8,272 nt of DNA from NCBI GenBank assembly GCA_002254405.1, contig NJDH01000035.1:1-8272 (forward strand), given 5' to 3'. Positions 1 through 4,822 of this stretch are shown here, piece after piece. A program made the translations under genes and the position numbers. Origin of the DNA: Candidatus Altarchaeales archaeon ex4484_96. GTDB lineage: Archaea > Altiarchaeota > Altiarchaeia > IMC4 > QMZM01. The notes below the pieces were generated by a model. The model was given only the letters and a program-made list of their open reading frames with translations. It was not told the DNA's origin and made no database searches. How positions within the stretch are numbered: position 1 is the first letter of the stretch; the number at the start of each line of letters is the position of its first letter.

Positions 1-77
1 TCGTCAATCAGCCAGTTAAAGGATTCTATCTGGAACTTTGTCAGGTCCTCGTTTTTTATGAAACTACTTACTCTCAT
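1..77 (-). CDS. rpoB: DNA-directed RNA polymerase subunit B, N-terminal fragment (cut by window edge)
   Basis: An open reading frame starts with ATG at 77 and runs off the left edge, giving 25 codons (MRVSSFIKNEDLTKFQIESF, then NWLID). The 'LTKFQIESFNWLID' part resembles the 'L..HQI-SFN-FI' segment at the N-terminus of archaeal RpoB/RpoB''. RpoB is the second-largest RNA polymerase subunit and forms one side of the catalytic cleft. It lies 33 bp downstream of rpoH on the same strand, and rpoH-rpoB is the classic archaeal order, which supports the call. Only the extreme N-terminus is visible, so it cannot be decided whether the gene is a fused rpoB or the split rpoB''. No strong Shine-Dalgarno site is seen; a weak G-rich stretch precedes the ATG. 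Confidence 0.75.
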   Translation of the reverse strand, partial: MRVSSFIKNEDLTKFQIESFNWLID

Positions 78-110
78 TATCCAACCACATCCATTTCCGT
101 TTACATGAAT

Positions 111-332
111 TTAATCTCTCACAACAACACGATAATAAAGTGTTTTACCTATCTGCGGCTCATATCTTGTTATCTTGATTATGTCGCCGATTTTTGCTTC
201 CAGATGGCTTATACCCGGGTCGCTTTTTTTTATTTTAGGCAGTAGTTCAGGTGTTACCTTATAAAATTCGAGCAGTTTCTCAGCTTTTTCGCCGTCTAAT
301 ACTTCATGTTTTGGGACTAACTCATTATCCAA
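111..332 (-). CDS. rpoH: DNA-directed RNA polymerase subunit H (Rpb5-like)
   Basis: This 73-residue protein has the length and sequence of archaeal RpoH, which equals the C-terminal assembly domain of eukaryotic RPB5 and sits in the lower jaw of the polymerase. Visible signatures are the N-terminal 'LVPKHEVL', 'LLPKIKKSDPGI' in the middle, 'AKIGDIIKITR' and the C-terminal 'YYRVVVRD'. The start is TTG at 330-332: the family begins just before 'LVPKHE', there is no in-frame ATG nearby, and 'GAGGCGGT' precedes the TTG by 3 bases as a possible ribosome site. A TATA box at 379-388 places transcription initiation about 25 bases upstream of the start codon. It probably forms the head of an rpoH-rpoB operon. 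Confidence 0.95.
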   Translation of the reverse strand: MDNELVPKHEVLDGEKAEKLLEFYKVTPELLPKIKKSDPGISHLEAKIGDIIKITRYEPQIGKTLYYRVVVRD

Positions 333-378
333 TTTACCGCCTCTAGAAAAAGTACGAGTAATGATTTAGTATTTTTCC

Positions 379-388
379 TTTATAAATA
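379..388 (-). promoter_or_regulatory. TATA box of the rpoH-rpoB promoter
   Basis: On the minus strand the bases read TATTTATAAA, close to the archaeal TATA consensus. The position predicts transcription starting near 355-360, leaving a leader of about 25 bases that contains the GAGGCGGT ribosome-site candidate before the TTG start of rpoH. Bases directly upstream (GAGGG) could act as the BRE. This is inferred from sequence and position only. Confidence 0.65.
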
Positions 389-403
389 CCCTCAAATCAG
401 GGT
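388..403. repeat. Short perfect inverted repeat abutting the rpoH TATA box
   Basis: The arms ACCCT (388-392) and AGGGT (399-403) are perfect reverse complements around a 6-base centre. It lies between the T-rich tract after dnaG and the TATA box of rpoH, over the place where the BRE is expected. It could be a small terminator hairpin for dnaG or an operator. With 5-bp arms, chance is also possible. Confidence 0.35.
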
Positions 404-404
404 T

Positions 405-429
405 AAAATAAAAAAAAAGAAAAAGAAGA
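405..429 (-). terminator. T-rich terminator tract after dnaG
   Basis: Directly after the dnaG stop codon the minus strand is almost pure pyrimidine, with runs of 5 and 8 or more T (the plus strand is purine except for one T at 409). Archaeal transcription ends at such U-runs without needing a hairpin. The new TATA box for rpoH follows about 17 bp later, consistent with separate transcription units. Confidence 0.6.
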
Positions 430-1566
430 TTATTTCTTTTCCGTTAATACGATAAGATTTTTGGTGTTGGATATCGATGACCTGTTAACCCCCACAAGGT
501 ATTTTACTCCAGTATCGGCTGCGACATCAACAAGCCTTTGCGTGACTATGCCATCAAATACTATCGCATAAGGCTGCACATCGGCGAGTGAGTCAATGAG
601 GTCTTTTATCTCCATCTCGGTTATCAGCTCAAGGTTTGTGTCGTAGAGTCTAGCACTTAGTTTGCCTTTCACCTCTTTTAGAAAATTCATCAAATCGTCT
701 CTTTTAGCTTTTTCTTTAGCCTTGTTTTTTTCCTCAACCTTCTCTTTTTTGTTGTTTAACTGGCTTAATGGGACCTTCCTTCTTAAGGCCATAATAACCT
801 CTTTTTTGCCTAATTCCTCCACCTCCTTGCCCTTGGGGGCCTCTGCGATGAAGTCTATGTCAGCGACCTGGGAGAGCTCTTTAAGTATCATCTCACCCCC
901 CCTGTCCCCGTCCACGAAGGCTATGGTATTTTTTTCCTTGCTGAGTTTAACAACAGCTTTTGGTATGTTTGTCCCCCCAACCGCGACCGTGTTTTTTATC
1001 CCATACCTCAGGAGATTGAGGACATCAGCTCTTCCTTCAACCAAAATAATGCTTTCCGCTTCTTCAATGCTTGGCCCGGCCGGAAGTCCATTGTACTCGG
1101 TTATGTCAGCTAGCTGCACGGATTTCCTGACTTCTTCCGTTATTTTATCGGTGTCGGGAACGCTTTCATCCATGATTTTTTTCAGCAGGTTTTTAGCCCT
1201 GTTAACAACCTTTTTTCTTTTAACGCTTCTAGCGTCTTCTATGTCCTTTATTTTTATGATTGCGTTACATGGCCCAACCCTGTTGACGTTTTCTATGGCT
1301 GCTCCTACAATAGCGGTTTTCACCATACCCAGACCCGAGGGCACGATGATTTCACCTTTTGATTTACCTGATTTGGTCTCGATGTCTACCTCTATCCTGC
1401 CTATACGGCCTGTTTTTTGCAGTTCCCTTAGTTCAAGGTCTTCTCCCAGAAGTCCTTCTGATTGACCGAATATTGCTCCCACAACGTCTGGTTTCTCAAC
1501 CACACCGTCTATAATAATGCTTGCATAGATGTTGTATTTGACAGTATCCACTGGTGCTTTTGCCAT
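430..1566 (-). CDS. dnaG: Archaeal DnaG-type primase / exosome-associated Toprim protein
   Basis: This 378-residue protein matches archaeal DnaG. It synthesises short oligonucleotides and, as known for the family, is also a stable component of the archaeal RNA exosome that favours poly(A)-rich RNA. The N-terminal domain (about 1-165) includes the family-typical opening 'DTVKYNIYASI' and 'GAIFGQSEGLLGEDLELREL' at 30-49. The Toprim domain follows, with the catalytic Glu177 in 'ILVEGRADV' and the metal-binding Asp219/Asp221 in 'FVDGDRGG'. A charged Lys/Glu-rich linker (271-291) leads to the C-terminal domain. The start is ATG at 1566, preceded by a near-perfect ribosome site GAGGTGAT (plus strand 1571-1578). 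It is somewhat short for the family, mainly in the linker, but nothing essential is missing. The upstream 222 bp contain repeats that may be regulatory. Confidence 0.96.
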   Translation of the reverse strand: MAKAPVDTVKYNIYASIIIDGVVEKPDVVGAIFGQSEGLLGEDLELRELQKTGRIGRIEVDIETKSGKSKGEIIVPSGLGMVKTAIVGAAIENVNRVGPCNAIIKIKDIEDARSVKRKKVVNRAKNLLKKIMDESVPDTDKITEEVRKSVQLADITEYNGLPAGPSIEEAESIILVEGRADVLNLLRYGIKNTVAVGGTNIPKAVVKLSKEKNTIAFVDGDRGGEMILKELSQVADIDFIAEAPKGKEVEELGKKEVIMALRRKVPLSQLNNKKEKVEEKNKAKEKAKRDDLMNFLKEVKGKLSARLYDTNLELITEMEIKDLIDSLADVQPYAIVFDGIVTQRLVDVAADTGVKYLVGVNRSSISNTKNLIVLTEKK

Positions 1567-1649
1567 CTAAATCACCTCATTAAATAAAACAATAAAGTAC
1601 TAAAGCAGATTACATCGACTAATCAAGAAACGGTTACTCCAGCGTACAC

Positions 1650-1667
1650 GGGAGCATTAATACCCCC
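1650..1667. repeat. Imperfect palindrome upstream of dnaG
   Basis: The 18 bp GGGAGCATTAATACCCCC is symmetric at 14 of 18 positions (GGGnGnATT|AATnCnCCC). It lies about 85 bp upstream of the dnaG start codon. A dyad with no loop suits a dimeric DNA-binding protein better than an RNA hairpin. No regulator is recognised, so function is inference. Confidence 0.35.
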
Positions 1668-1674
1668 TGTTTTC

Positions 1675-1695
1675 TTATCCTATTATTATCCTATT
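1675..1695. repeat. Two 10-bp direct repeats one helical turn apart, upstream of dnaG
   Basis: The unit TTATCCTATT occurs perfectly at 1675-1684 and 1686-1695, separated by one A, giving an 11-bp period. Two identical sites on the same DNA face are a common arrangement for cooperative protein binding. The rest of the 222-bp intergenic region (1567-1788) holds the dnaG ribosome site, the nearby palindrome and a polypurine stretch on the minus strand (about 1712-1729). No RNA gene or credible ORF was found there. Confidence 0.4.
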
Positions 1696-1788
1696 TTAGT
1701 GCACATATGGAGTTTTTTTTCTTCTTCTTGACTGGTAAGTGTGATGTAACCCTCTTATTCTTTCTATACCCTAATACATATGGATTCT

Positions 1789-2064
1789 CTAAATAAATAA
1801 CAATATTTTTTCCAGGAAATTCTTTTGGTTTAATCCCTTCACTAAAAGTATTTTTTTCCTGTTTTTAGCTCCCGATACTATCTCGCATTCACCCAATGAT
1901 TTATTTATCAACTCAACAACCCTCTTGTTTGCTTTGTTTTTCGCCGCAGGCGGGATTACCTTAACCTTCAGCACCTCGCTTACGGGGTCATAGGATAAGC
2001 TTTCTTTCGCAGAATTAGGCACGACCTTGACATCTAGGAGCACACCTTCTTTTGTTTGCCTCAT
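1789..2064 (-). CDS. DUF167 / YggU-family protein
   Basis: This 91-residue protein belongs to the DUF167 family (bacterial YggU, human C15orf40). The family is small, widespread and structurally known, but its biochemical role is not established. Visible hallmarks are 'VKVVPNSAKE' near residues 13-22, 'LKVKVIPPAAKNKANKRVVE' in the middle and 'CEIVSGAKNRKKILLVKG' towards the C-terminus, all in the family order. Length is normal. The ATG at 2064 lies one base after the TGA of the upstream 80-residue gene (TGAaATG), so translation is probably coupled. It is the last gene of a run that begins with the two purP genes. No clear T-rich terminator follows on the minus strand, so read-through towards dnaG is possible. 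Confidence 0.9.
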   Translation of the reverse strand: MRQTKEGVLLDVKVVPNSAKESLSYDPVSEVLKVKVIPPAAKNKANKRVVELINKSLGECEIVSGAKNRKKILLVKGLNQKNFLEKILLFI

Positions 2065-2065
2065 T

Positions 2066-2308
2066 TCATCCGGTGCAATTCTTGATTGCCTTATTCAATA
2101 CCTCAAGAAATATCTCACTTTCTTTTTTTGTGATCTTTTTTCCGCCGCCTTCCTCTATTCTTAAATCATTATCATCTGCTGCTATAATCAGTGACCTGGA
2201 AACCGGCCGCCCAAATATCTCCTGTAGCTGTTCGTCCTCGTTAAGATATCTTATTATGTCTGCGATAACATCCAGCCTTATTGCCACTCTTTTTTCCGCT
2301 CGGCTCAT
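2066..2308 (-). CDS. Unrecognised 80-residue protein in the purP operon
   Basis: I do not recognise this family. The protein is small, soluble and charged, with no membrane segment, signal peptide or cysteine cluster; the only Cys is near the C-terminus. Residues about 1-30 look helical and amphipathic ('VIADIIRYLNEDEQLQEIFG'). A stretch 'SLIIAADDNDLRIEEGGGKK' with a Gly-Gly-Gly turn follows, then a C-terminal helix 'SEIFLEVLNKAIK'. It is believable as a gene because it starts with ATG 7 bp after the purP stop and ends 1 bp before the DUF167 start, filling the space exactly. No good Shine-Dalgarno site is seen, so translational coupling is likely. A role with purine synthesis or with DUF167 is only suggested by position. 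Confidence 0.7.
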   Translation of the reverse strand: MSRAEKRVAIRLDVIADIIRYLNEDEQLQEIFGRPVSRSLIIAADDNDLRIEEGGGKKITKKESEIFLEVLNKAIKNCTG

Positions 2309-2315
2309 ATTATAT

Positions 2316-3389
2316 CTAATATATTACTTTATCTAATTTATTTCTTTCCCCGGCGGTTTTGATTTCCCGGCAGATGCGTCTGCCGCAGCTCATAGGCTCA
2401 TCGTAGAGTATCTTGGAGTAGGTTGAGCCGTGTATGAACAGGTTGGTTCCCGCCACAATTCTGGCCGATATCTCAAAGCATATGAACTTGAGCTCAGGGG
2501 TGCATATCATTTCCACGCAGAAAGGCCCTATTAATCCAGGCTTAAATAATCTCTTGGATGATTCCACCAGGCTCCTGCCCATTTTCATCAAATCAGGCAG
2601 AAGCGATTCCCGCAGTATAACCGGCAGATTTCCTGTGACAACATAAAGCGGCTCCACATTCACTTCCTTCTGGATGACATTAGGCAGTCTGGCCAGTCCG
2701 TCTATGTTAGACTCGTATCTAATATCCATGCCTAAGAGCTCCAACTCATCATCCAGGGGCGAATAAAAAAAATGAGGATAAAATCGGGTGCCTATCACAT
2801 ACTCCTGGATGGTGTATTGTTTTTTTATTTCATCCGGGAGGTTTATTTCATCCAGTTTTTTATAAAACTCTTCCTCGTCTTTAGCCAGAAAGTAACCTTC
2901 ACCCCCTTTTGCTCCCGGGAATTTGACAATAACCAGGCGGTCTATGTCCTGGGGTGATTTAAATTCTCCGGGAATGCCCAAGCCAGCTGTCTTAAACCAC
3001 TTTTTTTCTTTCCTGCGGTTTGACTCCCACTCTAAGACAAGCCGGTTACCTAGCATCGGCACCCTAAGTTTTTCGTTGATGTTTTTTGCCCCAACGTATT
3101 CTACAAAAGAACCATGCGGTATTATGATGGCGTTTTTCGCGATAAGCTCATCCTGCAATCTCTCATCGAGTATGTTGGCGTAGTGCTCTAGTGTTATTAT
3201 CTCATCCACAACAGGCCATCTGCGATAAAATCGAGCTGCTTTTTTCGTGCACAAGAGCAGATTACGTAAGTTCTCGTCTCTTGCCCCCTTGGTTATCTGC
3301 AATGCTGTATGGCTTCCGAGAGTGCACACTAATATGTTATCGAAATCATATCCGTTGAGGGTTTCATTTATCTGCTCCTGGCTTATCAT
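2316..3389 (-). CDS. purP: 5-formaminoimidazole-4-carboxamide ribonucleotide synthetase (PurP)
   Basis: PurP makes FAICAR from AICAR, formate and ATP, the archaeal replacement for folate-dependent PurH transformylase in IMP synthesis. This 357-residue protein lines up along its length with the Methanocaldococcus jannaschii enzyme as I recall it. Signatures are 'TLGSHTAL' (23-30), 'IPHGSFVEYVG' (90-100), the glycine-rich ATP-grasp loop 'VIVKFPGAKGGEGYF' (153-167), 'EYVIGTRF' (196-203), 'GMDIRYESNIDGLARLP' (220-236), 'TGNLPVILRESLLP' (252-265) and 'FEISARIVAGTN' (305-316). In the last motif the usual Asp-Gly-Gly reads Val-Ala-Gly. The ATG at 3389 follows the upstream paralog's stop by 12 bases, 11 of them a pure A run, with no Shine-Dalgarno site, so translation probably depends on coupling. 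This copy is the likely true PurP. Confidence 0.93.
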   Translation of the reverse strand: MISQEQINETLNGYDFDNILVCTLGSHTALQITKGARDENLRNLLLCTKKAARFYRRWPVVDEIITLEHYANILDERLQDELIAKNAIIIPHGSFVEYVGAKNINEKLRVPMLGNRLVLEWESNRRKEKKWFKTAGLGIPGEFKSPQDIDRLVIVKFPGAKGGEGYFLAKDEEEFYKKLDEINLPDEIKKQYTIQEYVIGTRFYPHFFYSPLDDELELLGMDIRYESNIDGLARLPNVIQKEVNVEPLYVVTGNLPVILRESLLPDLMKMGRSLVESSKRLFKPGLIGPFCVEMICTPELKFICFEISARIVAGTNLFIHGSTYSKILYDEPMSCGRRICREIKTAGERNKLDKVIY

Positions 3390-3400
3390 TTTTTTTTTTT
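3389..3400. repeat. 12-base homopolymer (A on the coding strand) at the purP start
   Basis: The minus strand carries 11 consecutive A between the upstream stop and the ATG, and the A of the ATG makes 12. It is a candidate site for polymerase slippage or an assembly length error. Because the run lies before the second start codon, length variation would change only the intergenic spacing, not the reading frame of either protein. Confidence 0.8.
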
Positions 3401-3401
3401 A

Positions 3402-4556
3402 TCATGTGACTATCTCATCCACTCTTTCATCCACCACAGCCTTTTTTATCTCCATAGCCAGCCTGCGACCTGTTGAGACATTAGTCCGCCATAGAGTATT
3501 AGCATATGGATGGCCTACCGACATATGGACGTTGGTGCCGCCCCCGACTCTTGGAGCCACATCATATATATGGAATCTATTGTCTTTATCCACGCAGGTC
3601 TGCAGGCAAAACGGCCCAATAATGCCGGGATCATAATATTTTTTTGTTGCTTTAACGTATTTTTCGGCTAAAATAAATCCTTTCTCAAGCAGGCTTTCTC
3701 TTACTGTTGCGGTATTGTGCCCGCATACGGTGTATTCTGGGACTTTTTGTTTTTCGTTCAAGCTCATCTGCTGGGTGGCTGGCAGCCTCACATGCCCGTC
3801 CAATGAGGTCTCAAATCGCCAGTCAACGCCTAGCAGTTCAATTGGATTCATTTCTTCTTCAAGCGGGGAGTAGAAGAAATCAAAGTTAAACACCGGCCCG
3901 ATAATGTATTTTTCTATTCTGGCGGAATCCAGTAATTGCTTTGTTATGACACCCTCTTTAATCAATGATTCAGATTTCTTTTTGTATTCCTCATAGCTTG
4001 CTGCGGTGAAAAACCCGCGCTCTAGTTTCTTTTGGGCGTGATGCATTTTAACGACCACAAGCTCGTCTATTTCCTCAGGTTTTTTTATCCTTTGGGGATA
4101 CGGCAGACCTGCTTTCTCAAGCAGCCAATAGTAGTCTTTTTCTTCCCCGCGTTCTTCGCTTCTAAGCAGGTTGCGGCTGCCTACCAACGGCACCGTAAAA
4201 TCGTTTTCTATTTTTTTTAGGTTCACGTAGGAGGTGAAGGACCTGTTTGGTATGAATAGGATGTTTTCGTCTATCATTTTTTCTTGTTCTTTTTTCTCTA
4301 TTATCTCGTTGAATCGCTCATATACCCTGTATTCGTCGACAACACCTCTCACTACCTTACCGTTTACTCGCTTGCTTTTAAAGTAGCTTGTGTATGTTTT
4401 TTCCCTGCCTCTCTGGCAGTAGAGCTTGGTTCTGAATCCTTCCTCTATCGCACCGTCTGCGACATCCAGCGCCGAGTGCGAGGCCAATACCCCGATTTTG
4501 ATTTCATCTAAATCATAATCTTTTAGTTTATCGAATACAACCTCTCTGTTTAACAT
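3402..4556 (-). CDS. Divergent PurP paralog (ATP-grasp, PurP-like)
   Basis: This 384-residue protein has the whole PurP architecture (DUF1246-like N-terminus, DUF1297-like C-terminus): 'LASHSALDVADGA' (24-36), 'FFYSPLEEE' (227-235), 'LLGVDWRFETSLDGHVRLPA' (241-260), 'VRESLL' (285-290), 'GIIGPFCLQT' (311-320) and 'APRVGGGTN' (334-342). Key positions differ from the neighbouring PurP: 'PHGSF' is 'PNRSF' (103-107), the ATP loop is 'KMHHAQKKLERGFF' (170-183) with the glycines gone, and 'TGNLPVIL' is 'CGHNTATV'. A second PurP group exists in several euryarchaea; its reaction is, as far as I know, unsettled. The start is ATG at 4556, with AAAGGTGGTT at 4561-4570 as a good ribosome site. A longer frame reaching 4721 only reads through tRNA-derived DNA and is rejected. 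It may be a separate enzyme or a partner subunit of PurP. Confidence 0.9.
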   Translation of the reverse strand: MLNREVVFDKLKDYDLDEIKIGVLASHSALDVADGAIEEGFRTKLYCQRGREKTYTSYFKSKRVNGKVVRGVVDEYRVYERFNEIIEKKEQEKMIDENILFIPNRSFTSYVNLKKIENDFTVPLVGSRNLLRSEERGEEKDYYWLLEKAGLPYPQRIKKPEEIDELVVVKMHHAQKKLERGFFTAASYEEYKKKSESLIKEGVITKQLLDSARIEKYIIGPVFNFDFFYSPLEEEMNPIELLGVDWRFETSLDGHVRLPATQQMSLNEKQKVPEYTVCGHNTATVRESLLEKGFILAEKYVKATKKYYDPGIIGPFCLQTCVDKDNRFHIYDVAPRVGGGTNVHMSVGHPYANTLWRTNVSTGRRLAMEIKKAVVDERVDEIVT

Positions 4557-4592
4557 ACTAAACCACCTTTTTCCCCCTTTTAATAGTCTAAT

Positions 4593-4604
4593 CTTTTTAT
4601 TTAG
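4593..4604 (-). promoter_or_regulatory. Candidate TATA box for the purP operon
   Basis: The minus strand reads CTAAATAAAAAG just downstream of the duplicated tRNA 3' end. A start about 25 bases further would fall near 4573 and leave a short leader holding the GGTGG ribosome site of the first purP gene. The match is moderate; co-transcription with the tRNA is the alternative. Confidence 0.4.
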
Positions 4605-4607
4605 GCT

Positions 4608-4631
4608 TACCACGGACCCGGCGGGATTCGA
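4608..4631 (-). repeat. Second copy of the tRNA-Arg 3' end (24-bp direct repeat, att-like)
   Basis: These 24 bp are identical to 4692-4715. They cover the tRNA from the T loop (TCGAAT) through the T-stem 3' strand, the acceptor 3' strand and the discriminator, plus 5 bases beyond the tRNA end. The copy cannot form a tRNA: the acceptor 5' strand and T-stem 5' strand are absent. A repeat from T loop to tRNA end plus flank is the usual shape of an attachment site left by a tyrosine-recombinase element in a tRNA gene. Here only 60 bp separate the copies, so any element has been lost, or the repeat arose by local duplication. Confidence 0.8.
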
Positions 4632-4691
4632 GGTCGGAGTTAGCCGACGACTAAGGATCCACTTACAGTGGCTCTGAACTAAATCCCTTTG
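4632..4691 (-). other. Hairpin-rich spacer between the tRNA and its duplicated 3' end
   Basis: On the minus strand this spacer holds two perfect 5-bp hairpins: CCACT-GTA-AGTGG (4659-4671) and GTCGG-CTAACT-CCGAC (4633-4648). In addition GGGATT (4682-4687) can pair with AATCCC (4623-4628) inside the repeat, closing both hairpins into a three-way junction. 'TAGTTCAGAG' near the start resembles a tRNA D-arm, but no cloverleaf forms. It could be a decayed tRNA, an attachment-site core or a small structured RNA; no known family is recognised. Confidence 0.45.
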
Positions 4692-4715
4692 TACCACGGA
4701 CCCGGCGGGATTCGA
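4692..4715 (-). repeat. First copy of the 24-bp direct repeat (inside and just past tRNA-Arg)
   Basis: This copy covers the tRNA-Arg 3' part from the T loop to the discriminator, plus 5 downstream bases (TGGTA). It is identical over 24 bp to 4608-4631, an offset of 84 bp. Identity outside the mature tRNA indicates DNA duplication rather than convergence on tRNA structure. Confidence 0.85.
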
Positions 4716-4771
4716 ACCCACGATCTCCGGATTAGAAGTCCGGTGCCCTATCCAGGCTAGGCTACGGGCCC
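4697..4771 (-). tRNA. tRNA-Arg (anticodon TCT)
   Basis: A full 75-base cloverleaf can be drawn. The acceptor stem is GGGCCCG with CGGGTCC (one G-U pair) and discriminator G. The D stem is GCCT/GGGC. The anticodon stem is CCGGA/TCCGG with loop CTTCTAA, giving anticodon TCT, which reads AGA/AGG arginine codons. The variable loop is 5 bases, and the T arm is GTGGG-TTCGAAT-CCCGC. There is no intron and no encoded CCA, so CCA must be added after transcription; TGG follows the discriminator. An A/T-rich tract with a TATA-like AAATATTTTTTA lies 13-23 bases upstream. The 3' end is duplicated 84 bp further along. Confidence 0.96.
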
Positions 4772-4822
4772 ATAAAATGAATTAAAAAATATTTGGTATT
4801 AGGTTAACAAAAATAGACCAAT

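Noticed and set aside
72..332. The same 12 bases, CTCATTATCCAA on the plus strand, at the start regions of both rpoB and rpoH.
   Set aside because: The start codons use the sequence in different frames (ATG in rpoB, TTG in rpoH), and a 12-bp match is plausible by chance; no function is evident.
662..1465. A 267-codon open frame on the plus strand opposite dnaG.
   Set aside because: It lies entirely within the well-supported dnaG gene. Its Ser/Phe/Leu-rich product resembles no protein family and is typical of an antisense shadow.
1621..1740. A possible C/D-box RNA or other small RNA gene in the dnaG upstream region.
   Set aside because: No paired C (RTGATGA) and D (CTGA) boxes at suitable spacing were found on either strand, and only weak hairpins are seen.
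1707..1796. A 29-codon plus-strand ORF (MEFFFFFLTG...) in the intergenic region upstream of dnaG.
   Set aside because: It is produced by a T-rich tract, has no ribosome site, overlaps the end of the DUF167 gene on the opposite strand, and is too short to separate from chance.
4613..4690. A second, tandem tRNA gene downstream of tRNA-Arg.
   Set aside because: Only the 3' part of a tRNA is present. No 5' acceptor strand, T-stem 5' strand or proper anticodon loop with T at position 33 can be found.
4557..4721. A 55-residue N-terminal extension of the divergent PurP paralog, starting inside the tRNA gene.
   Set aside because: The extension is a translation of the tRNA 3' end and its duplicate (it repeats 'SNPAGSVV'), whereas the ATG at 4556 has a good ribosome site and begins where PurP proteins begin.
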